A stretch of 64,000 nt of DNA from Schistocephalus solidus (GCA_017591395.1 WEDG01000815.1:248001-312000); one strand, 5' to 3'. Numbered from the stretch's first letter, positions 10,581-47,613 are shown. The notes: a model not told the origin generated them from the sequence alone. A program made the numbers and translations.

Positions 10581-12348
10581 TCCAAAATATGTTTTTCTAC
10601 ACTATACAATAAAGCAATTATTTGAATATCAATCCAAGTTCTAAAGAGGCATTGGGCATATTTTTTTGCTTTCGTGTAGGTGTCTCTTACAGCTCTTTAA
10701 TTATCTTTGTGTTCTTTTACTCAATAACATAAATTTGTCTGATTGGTCTTATGCAGCCTTTTCACTGATTATAAAAAGCGCAAATATGACCTAATCTTTT
10801 CAGCTTAAGTTATTAATAACTTTGGTCTTTGGTGTTTTGATTACTCTTTCCACATGGATGCTGAAACTTCTTCGCTCCAATCTTTTGGAGATGCCTGTTC
10901 AGGTGTCTTGACCAGTTTTCAGAAGCCTTCTCTTTGCATATGTAATATTGCAATGAGAAACATACAAATTCCCCTTCGATGAGATCTCCGCGCGATACAA
11001 ACACCACGGGGTTCAGTAAAATTAGTAAACGGGTTTGTTTACCCCATATCACGCACTGCAATATTATATCTAACTTATAGATTTCTTTGGAGTATCCTTA
11101 TATGTAATTCTGAGTGCCATCTGCAGGTCAAGCAGGACATGCAACATTAGCATTACATAATTTTTGGTTTTCTAGAGTGGATGGGCAAGTGGCCTTTACG
11201 GTAGTAATAGAGTTGAGGGCCTACCGATTTTTTATATTTTTTGTGTATTGTAAGAGCTGCTCCAAAATGGCTTTGTTCATCCGTCCTCGTCATGGAATGT
11301 CGGAGGGACCATGCGATATACGCAGAATGCTTTCCTCACGTAGAATGTGAAAACACTCAAATAGTTTTAATATCACGACCTTGGAGACCTGTTTGGTTTT
11401 GTAGTTGCTTCTTAACTGACAGATTAAATTAGTGGGCCGTACTGTGACACCTTATATTGTTATCGGAAGGCACAGCTAAGGGATCCCCTTCTGAGTGTAC
11501 TCAGATGTAGGGTAATCTGATCAGTCGCTTAGTTCAGGGTTCCTGTGGGTACGACGTCGCCGAGCTCAGTGCTTTGTCTGCTAGCGCTTATCTACCTGTT
11601 AAATTTGTTTCAGGATATATAAAGGAAGCTTAATGCTCCGACTGATAATTTTGGGGATAGTTAACAATGTCCGCTCTTATCAGCCTTTTGACCAATTTCC
11701 ATAATTCGTCTGAGTTCGTCGTCTGCTCTGTTTTATATCTGTTGCTCCCTTCGCGGTCGATTCTTTCTTAAAAAAGCTGTTGTTTGACATGCCTGTATTC
11801 ATAACCCTCGAGCACGCCACAAATCGGCCAGCCAGGACAGTGGTTGAAGTGCTTGTCATGGGTTGTGTTCACTGTGGAGGTGGTTAGGTTCGGGGGAGAT
11901 GCATTCATGAGCACGACTTGAAAAAGTGTAATTCACATATATTGCCGTATTGTTCGTTAATGGATATAAGCGTTTGTGTTGCTCAACTAACCGCCAATGT
12001 TGGCTTATTATCCATAATTGTGAGAATGATGTTGTCATTGTCACGAGGTCCTCCAAAGTACTTCAGAAACAGAAAAAAACATTCTTCCTAAGTGAGTCTG
12101 ACGGAGTAGGTATTTCTGAACAGCAAACGAAAGATAGATCATAGTAACACGGTGTTTCGTTTTCGTCGCCATCTCTCAAAAGGTTCCTGACACTAATACA
12201 AGTCCTATAACTTTATTCGCTTAAGATGCACCAATGCCCCAATGCACAGTTTCAACACGAGAAATTGCACCCCGGTAAATCCATCTAATCGACGACATGA
12301 ACTACGGTGTTGATGCTTACCTTTGCAAACGCTACCTTTTGCACAATT
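10581..12348. other. Intergenic region without recognised gene
   Basis: Only short unrelated frames on both strands, with no domain, RNA gene or long repeat recognised. Probably spacer between the retroelement block and the region upstream of ITFG2. Confidence 0.4.
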
Positions 12349-13353
12349 TCAGTTAGCTGGCGTTTGAGAAGCTTGTTCTGTGATTAATCTATGTAATTCT
12401 TCAAGGCAAATAATACAAAAGTATATTAGACCACGCTGTCGGGCGTAATCCTCCGGGTTTATAATGTCGTGTACGCTATTTATCAGTTGATCCGCTCCAC
12501 GTAGGCTACACGAGTTACTGTAGAATATGTTAAGCAAATTTTTGTTGTACTTCTAAATTGTCAGTACAAAAGGCGCTAACGCCAGTTAACGATAAGCCAC
12601 GAATAACTATGACTGTTCGATGCTTAATACGCCCTCAAAGCAGGTGGTCTACGTTTCACACTGTAAATATTAACTGCACCACCATCTGACACTCAGATAG
12701 ACCAAGTGCACTTGAAGCCCGAGTCAGTCAGAGTTCGACATTATCGTTAGTTGAGCTGCATGTTCCCTTGAAATGAGGAAAAATTGAAGGCTTCAATAGC
12801 CAAAGGTGTTTCACCGTTGATTTGTTTAACGGCATACGCCAGGACGTTGATTTCGATAGTAATTATCCGTTCGCTAAAGGCTGCAATTTCTGCACTCCGA
12901 AGATACTCAACCAGCTTAGTCGTATTTTTCTGGGTAATGGTAGTGCGAATGCGCTCGATGCCTTAGTGTGCAATCTTGTATTTTCTATGCATGAGGAGTT
13001 TATCTTGGACCGAGCAAAACTGAATAACAGGCTGACTTTCAGAGGATACTGTTTGCCATTACGAAAGGTGTCTCGGCTCTCTGTTTCAACCACAGTACAC
13101 TGCTGCAGATTAAATCATTTACAGAATGTCGTGCTTCCGATCGGGACAGGACATATAAGGGGGAACTCTAGCTTTTTTGAGCTGAATGGTTGGTTTGCTG
13201 TCACATGCGGGATGCTTAGTTGATAATTTCCACGGAAAAGGAATGCCTTCTTATTTAATGACCCACTCACCCATGCCTTCCGAAAAGCAGTGATAATTAA
13301 AAGTGTACAGACCTGAGATCGCTGAACTGCGAAGGCTGTGTTCTTTCAACCAT
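12349..13353 (-). CDS. Possible unrecognised split gene (candidate exons)
   Basis: Three minus-strand segments look more protein-like than their surroundings, but I do not recognise the product. (1) 12517-12349 follows a good acceptor (CATATTCTACAG) and reads GADQLINSVHDIINPEDYAR, later RGLIYFCIICLEELHRLI, to a TGA. (2) 12962-12747 reads IERIRTTITQKNTTKLVEYL, RSAEIAAFSERIITIEINV and so on to a TAA. It looks amphipathic and helical. (3) 13353-13313 could be a first exon (MVERTQPSQFSDL) ending at a GTCTGT donor. The phases between these pieces do not join cleanly with the splice sites I can see, so this is a suggestion of a helical-protein gene diverging from ITFG2, not a gene model. Confidence 0.25.
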
Positions 13354-13897
13354 TTTGGTCAATTTTTGATGCAGACGATCAATTCAACGTAAAAGTGCGG
13401 TGAATACTCGCATAGCGCAAACTCGTCGTTGTTGATGTCGATGTATCAGTCTACACACTTTATTCTGAATCTGTCGGTACGCTGACAGGTGACATTAGCT
13501 GGATCATCGAAGAGTCTTCCAGACGCGGTTGGATTAGAAAAAGGGTTTTCTACAGGTGTTCAGATGCATCAAATCGGTTACGGAAATGGTCTGGGGAAAA
13601 TCGCTCGAAATTTGGATGCATTTGTCACGTTCTTACACATAAAAAGCAAGGAGGCGGTAATTAAACTCGCTGAACAAATTACTTCAATTCTCTGCCTATC
13701 CAGACACTCTTTCCGCATCCAATCTGCTCAACTAGCACATTTGTGTTCTCGGAGACAGTTCAAGGTATTGTCAGGACCACATTTCCTCATATAACCCACC
13801 CATGTACTCTCAATGCAACTAAAATCGCGAAACTGCAGTTGCGTTTGTTTAAATAATGCACCTATACATTCTTTTAGGCCACATCCCTCCCCTAGTA
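13354..13897. promoter_or_regulatory. Upstream region of ITFG2
   Basis: Lies between the candidate minus-strand start and the ITFG2 initiation codon, so it should hold the ITFG2 promoter and 5' leader. No TATA box is obvious. A pyrimidine-rich stretch ending in CTTTTAG at 13871-13877 is a plausible 3' splice acceptor 20 bases before the ATG, for a leader intron or a trans-spliced leader. Inference only. Confidence 0.3.
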
Positions 13898-37532
<23,635 letters not shown>

Positions 37533-37873
37533 CCGTGCGCCCCACTCCTTTCCTCCCGCACTCCACCTACACTACCCCTCCTCCCCATCATCTTCCTCGT
37601 TCCCTCTGTCTAATTTTTCCAATCCGAGACCATTTGTGCACCTAGAGGAAACATGCGATGTGCATTATTTAATCTCAAACATGATCCCATTATTTCTATC
37701 CGCTCTCTGTGTACTTATTGTCCCACATCGGATTGTTCTTCGTTTGGTAAGTTTCAGCGCGTGGTCCACAAGTTTCTCCTCTTTTGCATTCGCACTTTTA
37801 TGTCAGAGTAACGAGGGGCGGGGTGTTGGAGTGGAACGGAAATCTACTAGAACACACGAAACACCTTTCCATA

Positions 37874-37879
37874 AATAAA
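37874..37879 (+). terminator. Polyadenylation signal AATAAA, probably of ITFG2
   Basis: The first canonical AATAAA noted downstream of the ITFG2 stop, about 340 bp after it, which suits a normal 3' UTR. Confidence 0.5.
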
Positions 37880-38304
37880 ATTGTAGGTCCTATTTAACAT
37901 TTTTTGGCCGGCCACATAACGTACTGAACCCCAGTCCAATTTCTCTAGTGCTGATTGTGGTACTGGTAATAATAAAGTGTAGGTGAGCATTAAATTAAAT
38001 GGGACTGAGGGCAAGCACTTACGTGAGAACCAACCCATTTGTCTGTGATCCTCAGCGCTGCAGTGCTACTGCAATTATACATAGACCATAGAACGCCCAC
38101 TGTCGTAGCACCAGTTGCAAGTAACAACGGAGGAGGGGCTATATCCTCATCTGGTCTGCCGCTGTCTTATGCCTTGTGTGCATAAAGGTGTAGTCGCAAA
38201 ACGCCGCACCTACCTCTGTCCTAATTTTTAAATAAAGCCGAGACGTCAAGTTATGGGAGGGGGTGGGCGTTGATGCAGTTTCCAGCACGGCTAAATATAT
38301 GCTT

Positions 38305-38460
38305 ACGTTTACCATGCGCCTACCGATCTCTAGGTTGACGCAGGCTTACTCAAATGGGGTCTCATGTATTTCGTTGAAGGGAGTTGCCAGAATGGTTGCA
38401 TTCATAAGGCATCGCTGCAGCCTAAACCCTAGGTCGGAAGAGACCCCAGATGTGCTGTCA
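38305..38460 (+). repeat. Second copy of the 36650 repeat
   Basis: CTACCGATCTCTAGGTTGAC, GGAGTTGCCAGAATGGTTGC and AGGTCGGAAGAGACCC, in the same order as 36650-36800. Confidence 0.5.
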
Positions 38461-39589
38461 GTTGGGTTTGGTTCCAACAGTCGTAGCCGACCAGCTTTTC
38501 CCCATCAACAGTGCCGAAGCTGACTCGCACAAGAAAACCTTTCCTCAGGGTGGACAGTACACGTCTGTCACTCCTTTTGATTAGAGTCTCGGCTGTTGGC
38601 GCAAGTTGATTGGGTGAAAAGCGATGGGGAGACTAATAAAGCAACACAACGGCAGCATAGCAAGGCTAGCTGTTGCAGCCGTTGCAGCAGCTACCCAAAA
38701 TAATTGTAACACTGCTTCGCGGGGGCAGTATTCCGTGTCTGTCGTGCGTAAATAAAACAAAAAGTGTTTCATGGGCCGTTGGCGACGCGAGAGTTTGAAA
38801 ATTAACGCATTGTCGCCGTTTTGTTATCCTGACAGCAGTACAGGACAACGCCTGCAGTCACATGACGGTCATAATGGGCCTAATGTCTGATCTTCTCTGT
38901 TGCGGCCTGAGAGCGTTCCAGGTTTGACCGCGAGACTCCCGGGAAGGGGTAATTAGTGTGGTCTAAGTGAGCGAGTATCTCCAGGTAAGCAACCAGAACT
39001 ACATATTCAGGATGGGCACAGAGGGCGTCTGTGATGCATTTCAGTTACACCGTGCTGTCTCCGCTTAACTTTTGGCTGCAAAATAGACTACAAAGAAGGT
39101 GGGTGAACGTGCCACGTTCAACCCTGATTTTGTGCTGCAAATGTGACCTTCGTGAGTGCTTGACAGTAAGGAAGTTGAGGCAAATTGTTCTGATGGTGGA
39201 TTCGAGCATGAATTCGAAGCATCAGATGATTAAAGTTTTTGTCCCAAAGATTGCTTCTACTTTATTAATAGATTGTTCTGCCTGCGTTAACGCTCAGTGG
39301 CAGGACAGGTATAGTTGAACATAAGGCTGCTACTTAAATCAAACAAGTAGACACGATATACTATTGAAAACCTGGGATCGTCGAGGTTGCGGCGGGCGAA
39401 AAAATTACGTATCAGATGCAATGCCATCTGGCTTTATTCCGTGGGTCCTTGCGTGGAAAGCACAAAGAAGGGTGTCTTATACCAAATAAAACGTCTTGCG
39501 GTTTGATTGATGTTCATACAACGGAAATGTAGGTAACTCCGCGCCTTAATTTTCCACATGATTAGCCTTTAGCCGGCTGATTGTGACGC
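38461..39589. other. Stretch without recognised gene
   Basis: No conserved frame, RNA gene or known repeat seen on either strand between the ITFG2 end region and the Penelope-like remnant. Confidence 0.4.
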
Positions 39590-40660
39590 CAAAGTTTTTA
39601 TCGTTTTGGAACTCGGATTAAGGTGCCCTTTTGAGGAAGATACAGAAAGTCAAAATGTGGCAGCACGGGCGTCCCAGCAAATTTGACCTTGCTTTTGTGC
39701 TTTCGAGGCCCGCGCATAAGAAAAACTAAATCGGCTGTCTTCGAAAATTCTCGCGTGATGAAGTATGCTCCATGTATGCAATATGATACGGACGTATCGT
39801 GCACGTATCCGTGCCAAATCGCAGGTTCATATTGCCCGAAAGCCACTTTTCCAGGCCTTGCACAACCAGTTCCGCAATTAGGCTGGATATTGAGGAACCC
39901 ATCGGTGTTCCTTTGAGTTGTTTGTATGTCCTGCCATTCAAGGTGAAACATATTCTTTGGCAGAAGGCAAAGATTTGCAGCAAATGATCAAGATTGGAAG
40001 GTCTCCTCGTTTTGCCATAATTCTCTTCCATTTGGCTGCGTAGAACTTGGTGTGCCATTTTCGGTAGGATAGATGTGAACAACGAAACCAAGTCGAATGA
40101 TGCCCTCATTTGGTCAGGCTGGACAATCTTTCCACGGATGTCGGTTAGGAATTGGGAGGCCAAATTGATAGAGGTCTTTTAGCCCTCCTGGAGAAAGCTC
40201 AAATTTCGGGTCATCTATTTGGTTAGATGGTAAGTGGGGCTGCCTTTCATGCCAACGATTGGCCGAAAAAGAACATTAGGCTTACGGATTTCGGGTAATC
40301 CGTGTCATTGCCTTATCGTCCTTTTCGCAAAAACCAAACGCTACCTTCTACCATGTTTGACTACAAAAAGGGCTCGGTTCTTATTGAATTCTCTCCGTCT
40401 TTTACAATGCCCTCCTGTATGAAACTGGAAGCTCAGAACAATCCACGTACTCTCCCAGTGATTCGGCGTACTTCCGTGCAACAAGAACCTGTGACACGCC
40501 ATTTCGCCTCCATTCATCAAAAATCTCATGCAATGTTAACTGAGATTTAAAAATAGGTTTTAGGTTCGAAAGGGATTTCTCAGGCAAAGCAGTAATATTG
40601 AATACCATGGATCAGAATCCAACGTTATTTCTATCACATCAGGATGCGCTGCGTTCCGGC
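39590..40660 (-). mobile_element. Penelope-like retroelement remnant
   Basis: The minus strand starts near 40608 with SLSNLKPIFKSQLTLHEIF. At 40163-39726 it reads MRASFDLVSLFTSILPKMAH, FAFCQRICFTLNGRTYKQLK, then GTPMGSSISSLIAELVVQGL, the hallmark Penelope reverse transcriptase blocks (FDVVSLFT, KQIKGTPMGSPIS). The catalytic YVDD has become YVHD (WHGYVHDTSVSY at about 39830), and the frame shifts there. Then comes the thumb-like MRGPRKHKSKVKFAG to 39598. No GIY-YIG endonuclease is found, which would follow at the 3' side. Dead, truncated copy. Confidence 0.75.
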
Positions 40661-43120
40661 CGCATGCAGAAACCATACTTTTGGTAAAAATGACCACTTA
40701 TATAATAAACATTTTTCATTGTTTCTCGCTGTCCTTATAAATTATTTTATTACTTATTATTGTTTATTAATATTTTATTTTTTATTTTTATCAAAAATCA
40801 ACAAACATGTACTTGCTTATAAGCATTCGGTAAAAATCGATCTTTCAATTTTATATTCAAAGAAAGGGAAATTTTCGGCTGTAAAAATTTGAAATTATGA
40901 GATGTTTTGATACCGGTAAATTTTAATTCAAATAGCCTCGTATGTGCCCGTTCATTGAGGCATTTTATGAAGTAAAAGAAATAATCCACACTCAAGAGAA
41001 AATTTTTTAATTACTATATAGCATCTTTTTAATGGCATGCATGAATGTGCGATTTTCTTTATGTGCAACGTATACACCATGTAGACTCTAAACCCTAGAG
41101 TTCCAAACAAGTCTGGAATTGAAAAGATTTATTAAATGCGAAAGATATCTTTTATTTGAGCACAAAACTCGTAAATGTGATTTACTGAGTGAGGTTTATG
41201 TGGACTGCCAGAATACAGCGCATTCATAAGTCATATTTTGTTGTGACAGAAATAACTTTGGATTATGCTCCACGGTTCTAAATATTACTATTACTTTTTC
41301 CTTATCAAAAACGTATCACAGAATATTGGTTCAAATAACATTAGATTGGTTAACTACTCCACCTGCACTGTGGACCTAATAATTATTCTTAAGCTCTACA
41401 ACTGTGAGGGATCTGGAATGATTTATAAGGCGCAACGGTATGAACATGTTGCAGAACCTGATTGGTGATAGACGATAGTCAATTCTTCCATCGAACACCG
41501 AAATAAAACTATTTTGCGTGTTATTATATGAATGAAGTTGGTAACACACAGAGGGTTACTTCCCGTAGCTATGAAAAAATGAATCAATTCAGGCTTAAAA
41601 CACATAAAGTAATTAACTATGTATATTAAACCCAGAAGGCTTACATAAGCTTTCCTTACCCTTCCGGTAGCACCCGGGAGGACAATTGCATCGTCACTCA
41701 AAGGTAGAACAATTGATTTGACACTTACTTATGAAATTCATCTAGATTTAGATACCCTGTTCAGCTAAACATGGACTTGAGTATGACTTTCTGACGAGGG
41801 TTAGCAAGCAAGAAATGTCTATCACAGTCCACTTTTGTCTTTTCTCAGTACTCACCTCCTGTCGATTTAAACGGATGCAGTAAGTTATCCAGACAAGTAA
41901 TTTTGCGTATATTTACGAAAAATCCCTACTTCCTCCGAAATCGATATAATAGTATCAGCCAATGACCTCCAATCCCAAATGAATCACCCAAAGAAAAATT
42001 GGCCATGATAGAAATGCTCACGAGTGCCGCAGGAAATTCGTTCATAGCGATTGCTGGCACAGAGTCGTCAGTTCTCATACTGAAAGTCACTTGTTAACCT
42101 TCCCGCGTAAAAATTGCATTTAACTCCGTGACAGGTTACTCGATCTTTGGGTGGTCTGCTGAGTTCACCCTAGTTGAAGGCTACCCACCGCACTTCCAGT
42201 CCCAGTACAGAGTGCCTCTACACAGGCTGACTTTTTGATAGCCAGTCAGGCATAAAAAATGATTGGGACAATTTCGCCTCCCAGCTAGTGTGGCGACGGT
42301 GAGATTAAAAAGTCGTTTCCCACTACCTCCTCCGCCTACCGATCCACGATGCGATCGCGTCTCACAGCATTTGACTACAGGCGGAGATAGTGGGGGCCGG
42401 TGGAGTGGTGATGCACCATCATGTTTCTCTTCCTGTCAGTACGAGTCTTTGAAGTCTGCAAACAGGGTGCGGGGGGGGGTGTGCGGCAACTGAAAATATC
42501 GCACCGCCTTTGAAGTGTGCTCGGACGCACGTTCGGTCATCTGAGGCAGCCGGAGCACACGGCTGCTCATTGGCGAGCGTAACTGCTAACCTGCCACGTC
42601 CAAGTAGGGTCGGCGTAGTAGATTCACAGTCCCACGATCTACTTCCTTATCATGGCAGAAGAAGGAGTACGTAGCTTCTACGTGACTCTTATTTATTGTC
42701 CATGGGAGTCATGGTACAGTGCAGTGGGTGTTAAGACGTCAGGCGTGCTGTATTTGATCAAACACTTGGTCGCTTGCAGCTATACAAATCAGTAAACTGA
42801 CATAATAGCCTGCGTCTGAACTCTGAGAACTTGACAACCGTGCCGAAGTCAAACAATTATGCAGAACTGGCCGTTATCGGTGCCAGAGTTCAGGGCAGTG
42901 GTTGTCGGGGCTGCAGGATCCCGTCTGCGTGTGCCACACACACGTGGCTGACAAAGTCTGTATTCCTTGCGTGGAATGCATATATATTTAGTGAGTTCAA
43001 ACTTGGCAGTAAAAAGAGACTTTTTTGGCCGCGAAAAACGCTGCGCGAGGGGAACCTATTAGGACGACTAATGGTACATAGTTGACGTATTTGCGACGGA
43101 TGTAGGTTGCTGTTTCTGAC
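40661..43120. other. AT-rich region without recognised gene
   Basis: From about 40.7 kb the sequence turns AT-rich. Weak similarity to segments near 51.1-51.5 kb (for example GGCCGC...GACCAC and TGATTTTCT..A..TG.AACG) suggests old repeat sequence. A GC-rich patch at 42290-42560 resembles the dispersed GC-rich repeats but is not assignable. Confidence 0.35.
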
Positions 43121-43124
43121 TGTT

Positions 43125-43235
43125 TCTGGTTTTTAAGCCTCAGTGCGATGAATTCACAGGTGACTGACTAGGCATGTGCGCTATGACTGAATGTGCGTGG
43201 GCACTGTTGGTAGTCGAGGTAGCTGTATGTCGGGA
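43125..43235 (-). pseudogene. LINE E zinc-finger fragment
   Basis: The + strand shows CAGTGCGATGAATTCACAGG, then TGACTGACTAGG and CTGAATGTGCG, aligned with 26030-26090 (TGTGCGATGCATTCGCAAGT, GACCGACCAGG, GTGAATGTGCG) in the zinc-finger part of LINE E. Heavily decayed. Confidence 0.6.
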
Positions 43236-45660
43236 CTTTATAACGCTAGCTCGGCGATCGCAGTGCGATGTATTCGTATTCGTATTAAGGTGCAATCGCA
43301 GCGGAAAGATGTACGGATAGAATTAACACTGCTCAGTTAGCAGATCTTACGGGTTAAGGGGATGTCGGACATAAAATGCGAGTAAGGCAAGATGAAATCT
43401 TTTTTAGCCTTTTTTTGTAAAATACATATGAATTTATGGGTCGAAAAAATAAATGCACAACACATACTACTTAAAAAGTAATTTTCATCGAGCGGATTTG
43501 TTGCAGGCGGCTGGATAGAAGCTCCCTCAAAAGGCAACCTCCTGGATTGAGTGAAATATTAGGGGATTTGGGCTGCATGATAAAAACAGCCCTAATTAAG
43601 TAATCTTTTAAAAATGAATAAATATTTTAGATTTTCGGTTTACATTTCGTAAATTAATGCGTCTAACTTTGTCTTAGTTACAGGACAAACTGCCGGAATT
43701 TGAACCCAGGGTCTGGTCTGAATTTGAGATTTACAAACCTAGATAGGAGTTCTAGATCAGTCGGGTAGCCATGCTGTCGGCCGATTAAGACTGATTTCAC
43801 CTTTAGTATCTTGATAGTGCTGATCAACAACTGAGCAAATGAATGACTCAATTCGTGCAATATGTGGAATGAACAGGTACAATCTTATGTGTAATAAACT
43901 GCTCACACCAGCGTTGCCACGAATTCTTCTCAAAGCGGCTTAAACCACAAATTTACTTTTGTGAGAGAACACTTCTTTCGTGGCCAGGCGTGAAACCGCG
44001 ACTTTAACTGGGTAGGAAATCTTCCAGGAACCGGTCTATTAACTTGTAGAGGTTTCAAAAGCCCGTGTTAACTGTCTACTGTCAGTGCCTGTATTGTACA
44101 TAATTCGAACCAGTGCTGAGCTTATAGGATATTTATTTCGCTGCCTGGTTTTTTGTCACCTGATTGAATCGGTGACGACCCTGCACCATCTGCGTTATCG
44201 GTGGGGGGGTGAGGGAGGACCGATGACTGGGTCCCAGGACTAACTGTTCAGTCTGCGTTTTGACAAAAAAGAGAATTTTAATCCAAAGGAAGTCAACACG
44301 TTATTAAAGTAGCACGTAAGCTTAACAAATAAAAATCACCCAGTTAGCTCTTACTCCGTTTTAAACTACTATTTTGGGATATATGACCTAGATTACCTGA
44401 AAATGATATTCTTTCCGATTCTTTGTTTTATATATACACAGAGAAAACCAACAGGTTTTGACAGTCTTCAAAGACCGATTACCCAACAAATTAACGTATG
44501 CACCTCATTTCATATATTGTCCTTGTCCATTCAAATGCCACTGTTTTAACTTATTTGGTCCACCTCAAATGCAGAAGGTACCAAGAAAGTCAACTACCGC
44601 ATTCCTTCTTTGAATTGGACAAGATTACTACTGGCTTCCTGTTGGCAACTCCATGCATATATCACGGTCATCTGCCTCCGGTCCAAATATTCATATCACC
44701 TTTCAGTTTTCGCCTATCAACCTTCAAAGAGGCCACTGGCGTGGGACTTCCAATCATCCTGACATCAGCTGAAAGAGGATTTCTCCCTAAAAATAATTCC
44801 AAAATGAACGATGGCTTTTTAGACTTCAGCTGCCGATCTGGCCATCTGATCCTTCACACTCGTTAATGAGCCCTTTACCTGACGGTTACAATTTGTCTCA
44901 CCAGACAAATGAGACCTCGTAAGATGTATTCGCATAAATCCTTTAATATGAATGAAAAATTCGACTTTTATATTGTTTAAGCAGTGAGGTTAGCTGCTCG
45001 AATTAATACCGAACCGGTGCGGTTGATAGGTTTCTCGTAAGCAGTTTACTCGCCGCCTTTGTATTTTCATAGGCAGTTTGAATAATCTATTATTTCTCAT
45101 CGAAGCATCCTCGAAATTACTTGAATAGATCCTCAAACATTCAAAGGCAGGTTTAGTAGAACGAACTGGTATGCTAATCTATTTAAATCCTTATTTAGAA
45201 GGCTATTCAACATCTGCTATTCAATATCACTCTTCATATGTTAGACATCTGAGGAGGTCACAGAACAACCATTCAGCCGGTTTGCGTCTAGTAATGTTGT
45301 TCTTTGCTTAAGTTAGTAGATTTATCCCAGTACGGTTGCCTGCAAGCCATTGAAAGGAAAAATGGTAGATCAGTAAATACATACACCAATATGGCTGTTA
45401 GAAATATGCGCCTATTTTTATAGCTCATTTGAAGAAACACGATAATTAAGGAGCTACAACCCTAACAGGCGTTTAAAAGGCAAAAAACATTAAAAGAGGC
45501 ATTTCAACGCGGAGCCGAAGTGTCGGCATTAGAACTCGTGTAGATGGCCATATTGTCTGGGTCGCCACGCTAGGTGGCTCCTGGCCAGGCAAATAATCAA
45601 TATTTCGCGCGTGATTGGTTAAGCGACTCAATTATTCACTCTAGGGACTCTTCTACTGTG
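43236..45660. other. AT-rich region without recognised gene
   Basis: Contains a 122-codon + strand frame at 44498-44866 (SHFSFELDK-type composition, no recognised domain) that could be chance. No RNA gene or clear repeat is recognised. Confidence 0.35.
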
Positions 45661-45662
45661 AT

Positions 45663-46402
45663 TCAGTATCAGTATCAGTATATTTGAGGGAGATGTAGGT
45701 GAGTCACCTTTGAATTCCCTATTTGTACATGCGAGTTGTGGTATCAAAAAAAATAGTATCTCAATATGTTGGCGAGGCTACCATAGTGGAACAAAGTTGA
45801 AAAAGAGCAGACTGAAAAAAAACTCCCGGTGATATTTAGGAGAAAAAAACTGTCGCCCTTGGGAGGCGGGGGGTCCAACGGGGGGCATTTCGGAGGTCAC
45901 ATGATGCTCCATTGCTGATTGCAGCGTCCGTTGAGGGATTTCAAAGGCTGAAATAGATGTCCAGATCATCCTCGGTCCATTGCGGTTCGAACCAGGGGAT
46001 AACGTTCATACACCTCATGGACGACGGTCGCCAGGTCCAGCTGATGCGAATACTCACGGTGTCACCAAGGTGTGTAAATAAGTTAAGCATCGAAGACCTC
46101 GAGGACCCCAGCATGGGAATAATGGGAGAATGCAAGCCCTCGAACGAAATAACAAACAAGGAAATGTTACTCAAATATAACTAGTAGTATCATAAATGCC
46201 TTATTTTATGACGTCACGCTTGCAGCTTTCCATTAGTGTGTTAGCTCGCACCATTATATCGATCTAACTTTCGCTTAAAAACCTCCAAGGAGTCCAACAT
46301 TACAACATCCAGAGGAAGACTATTCCAAGCTTCGACTACTCTTTTGGAGAAGAAGTACTTCCGAGTGTCTAGCCTTGCTCCAGTCACACGTAATTTGAGA
46401 GG
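45663..46402 (-). mobile_element. LINE F, 5'-truncated copy
   Basis: Nearly identical to 32190-32940. It starts with the (CAGTAT)n terminal repeat, carries the same 3' UTR (GATGTAGGTGAGTCACCTTT) and ends at the coding segment AWNSLPLDVV/GARLDTRKYFF near 46400 (CACACGTAATTTGAGAGG). Typical 5' truncation. About 70 bp of the 32400 copy are absent or altered around 45900. Confidence 0.88.
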
Positions 46403-47610
46403 AGAATTACAATGCGCCCACTGACCATTAGGTGACTCAGTTTATCTCAAGTAAGCAACAAATTATTGAAAAACAAATTTTCCTGTTACTGTACAGTGGA
46501 TTCCCTCTCAATTTTTCACTGAGACTTGCTTCAGTGCGTTTCTGCGTGAGAAGAAACCCCGTTTGGTAGAGTTGGGTTAAAAGTTGCGTTTTTTAATAAG
46601 AGACAGATATACTGCGGAGAATTTAACTTCCACCAGCTTTGAAGCATGTTCAGGCAGCGTGGAGACAGCTGCCGAAAACATTTGAGGCCAGACTGCACAT
46701 GAGAGCATTTTCAGCCAATCAGAAGAAGGCTTCCAATAGTCGGGCATATTTCTAGAGAAAAGTGGGAAACAGGTTAATGCTCAGAATATAAAATTGACGT
46801 CCCAGAGCTTTTCTCCAAACCTATGGGATTACACATTTTCACACAGCCTTGCTCTATCCGAGCAAAACTGAAAGGTTTGTCAGGTCACGCACACACAAAT
46901 TCAGCACCAGATGAGTCCACAGCCGTGAACAAATCTTTCTAAGCTACGTTTTCATCCATGTTTGGAGTTAGACATGTTTCTTGTTTAGCACAAAATTGCA
47001 CCTTCCAGACGGTCTTTTTAGACAGTGTTTGAAGCACTTGGTGTAATAGCAAAGGCAACATCAATTTTATGCGTTGGCAGCCGAGTTACATCAAAGTCAA
47101 TAAAGCAAAGAAAGTTGAATCAAATTCACTTTCGATACTGGTTTTTGTGTTGCATCACTCCTCTTTCGCCTCTTTCTTTTAATTGCAGCGTTTTTAAATT
47201 ACAAATTAATGTTATTGTGGTTGTTTCGATTTTTAAACTATCTGCATTGCAAATCACCCCATTAACATTTATTTATGGGGTGAATATTTCAACGTTGGTG
47301 CTAAATTATCAAGTTTACCGCCTTCTGTCAATGTGGGACGTAATGTGAACGCAAATAAAGCAACGTATTTGCCTAAAATTACAAACTCTGTGTCAACTTT
47401 TGTTAAAATATCTGATTAGTTTACATCTGGTTCAATTGATTCGGTTAGAACCTCGTACTCCAAATAAGAAATTTTCAGGTAAATGGGGACAGCAGAGAAA
47501 TCTTAGAATAGCCATGTGCTATGCTTAATAAAAGTTTTCGTGAGTGCACAAATATGTTAAGGAATGAGTATACGTGGTTCGTAAAGGCATATAATTACTG
47601 CTCTGGTGAA

Positions 47611-47613
<3 letters not shown>
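46403..47613. other. AT-rich region without recognised gene
   Basis: No coding similarity or RNA gene seen. Confidence 0.35.

Noticed and set aside
44498..44866. 122-codon frame as a host gene
   Set aside because: No family recognised and no splice or promoter context; left as unexplained AT-rich sequence.
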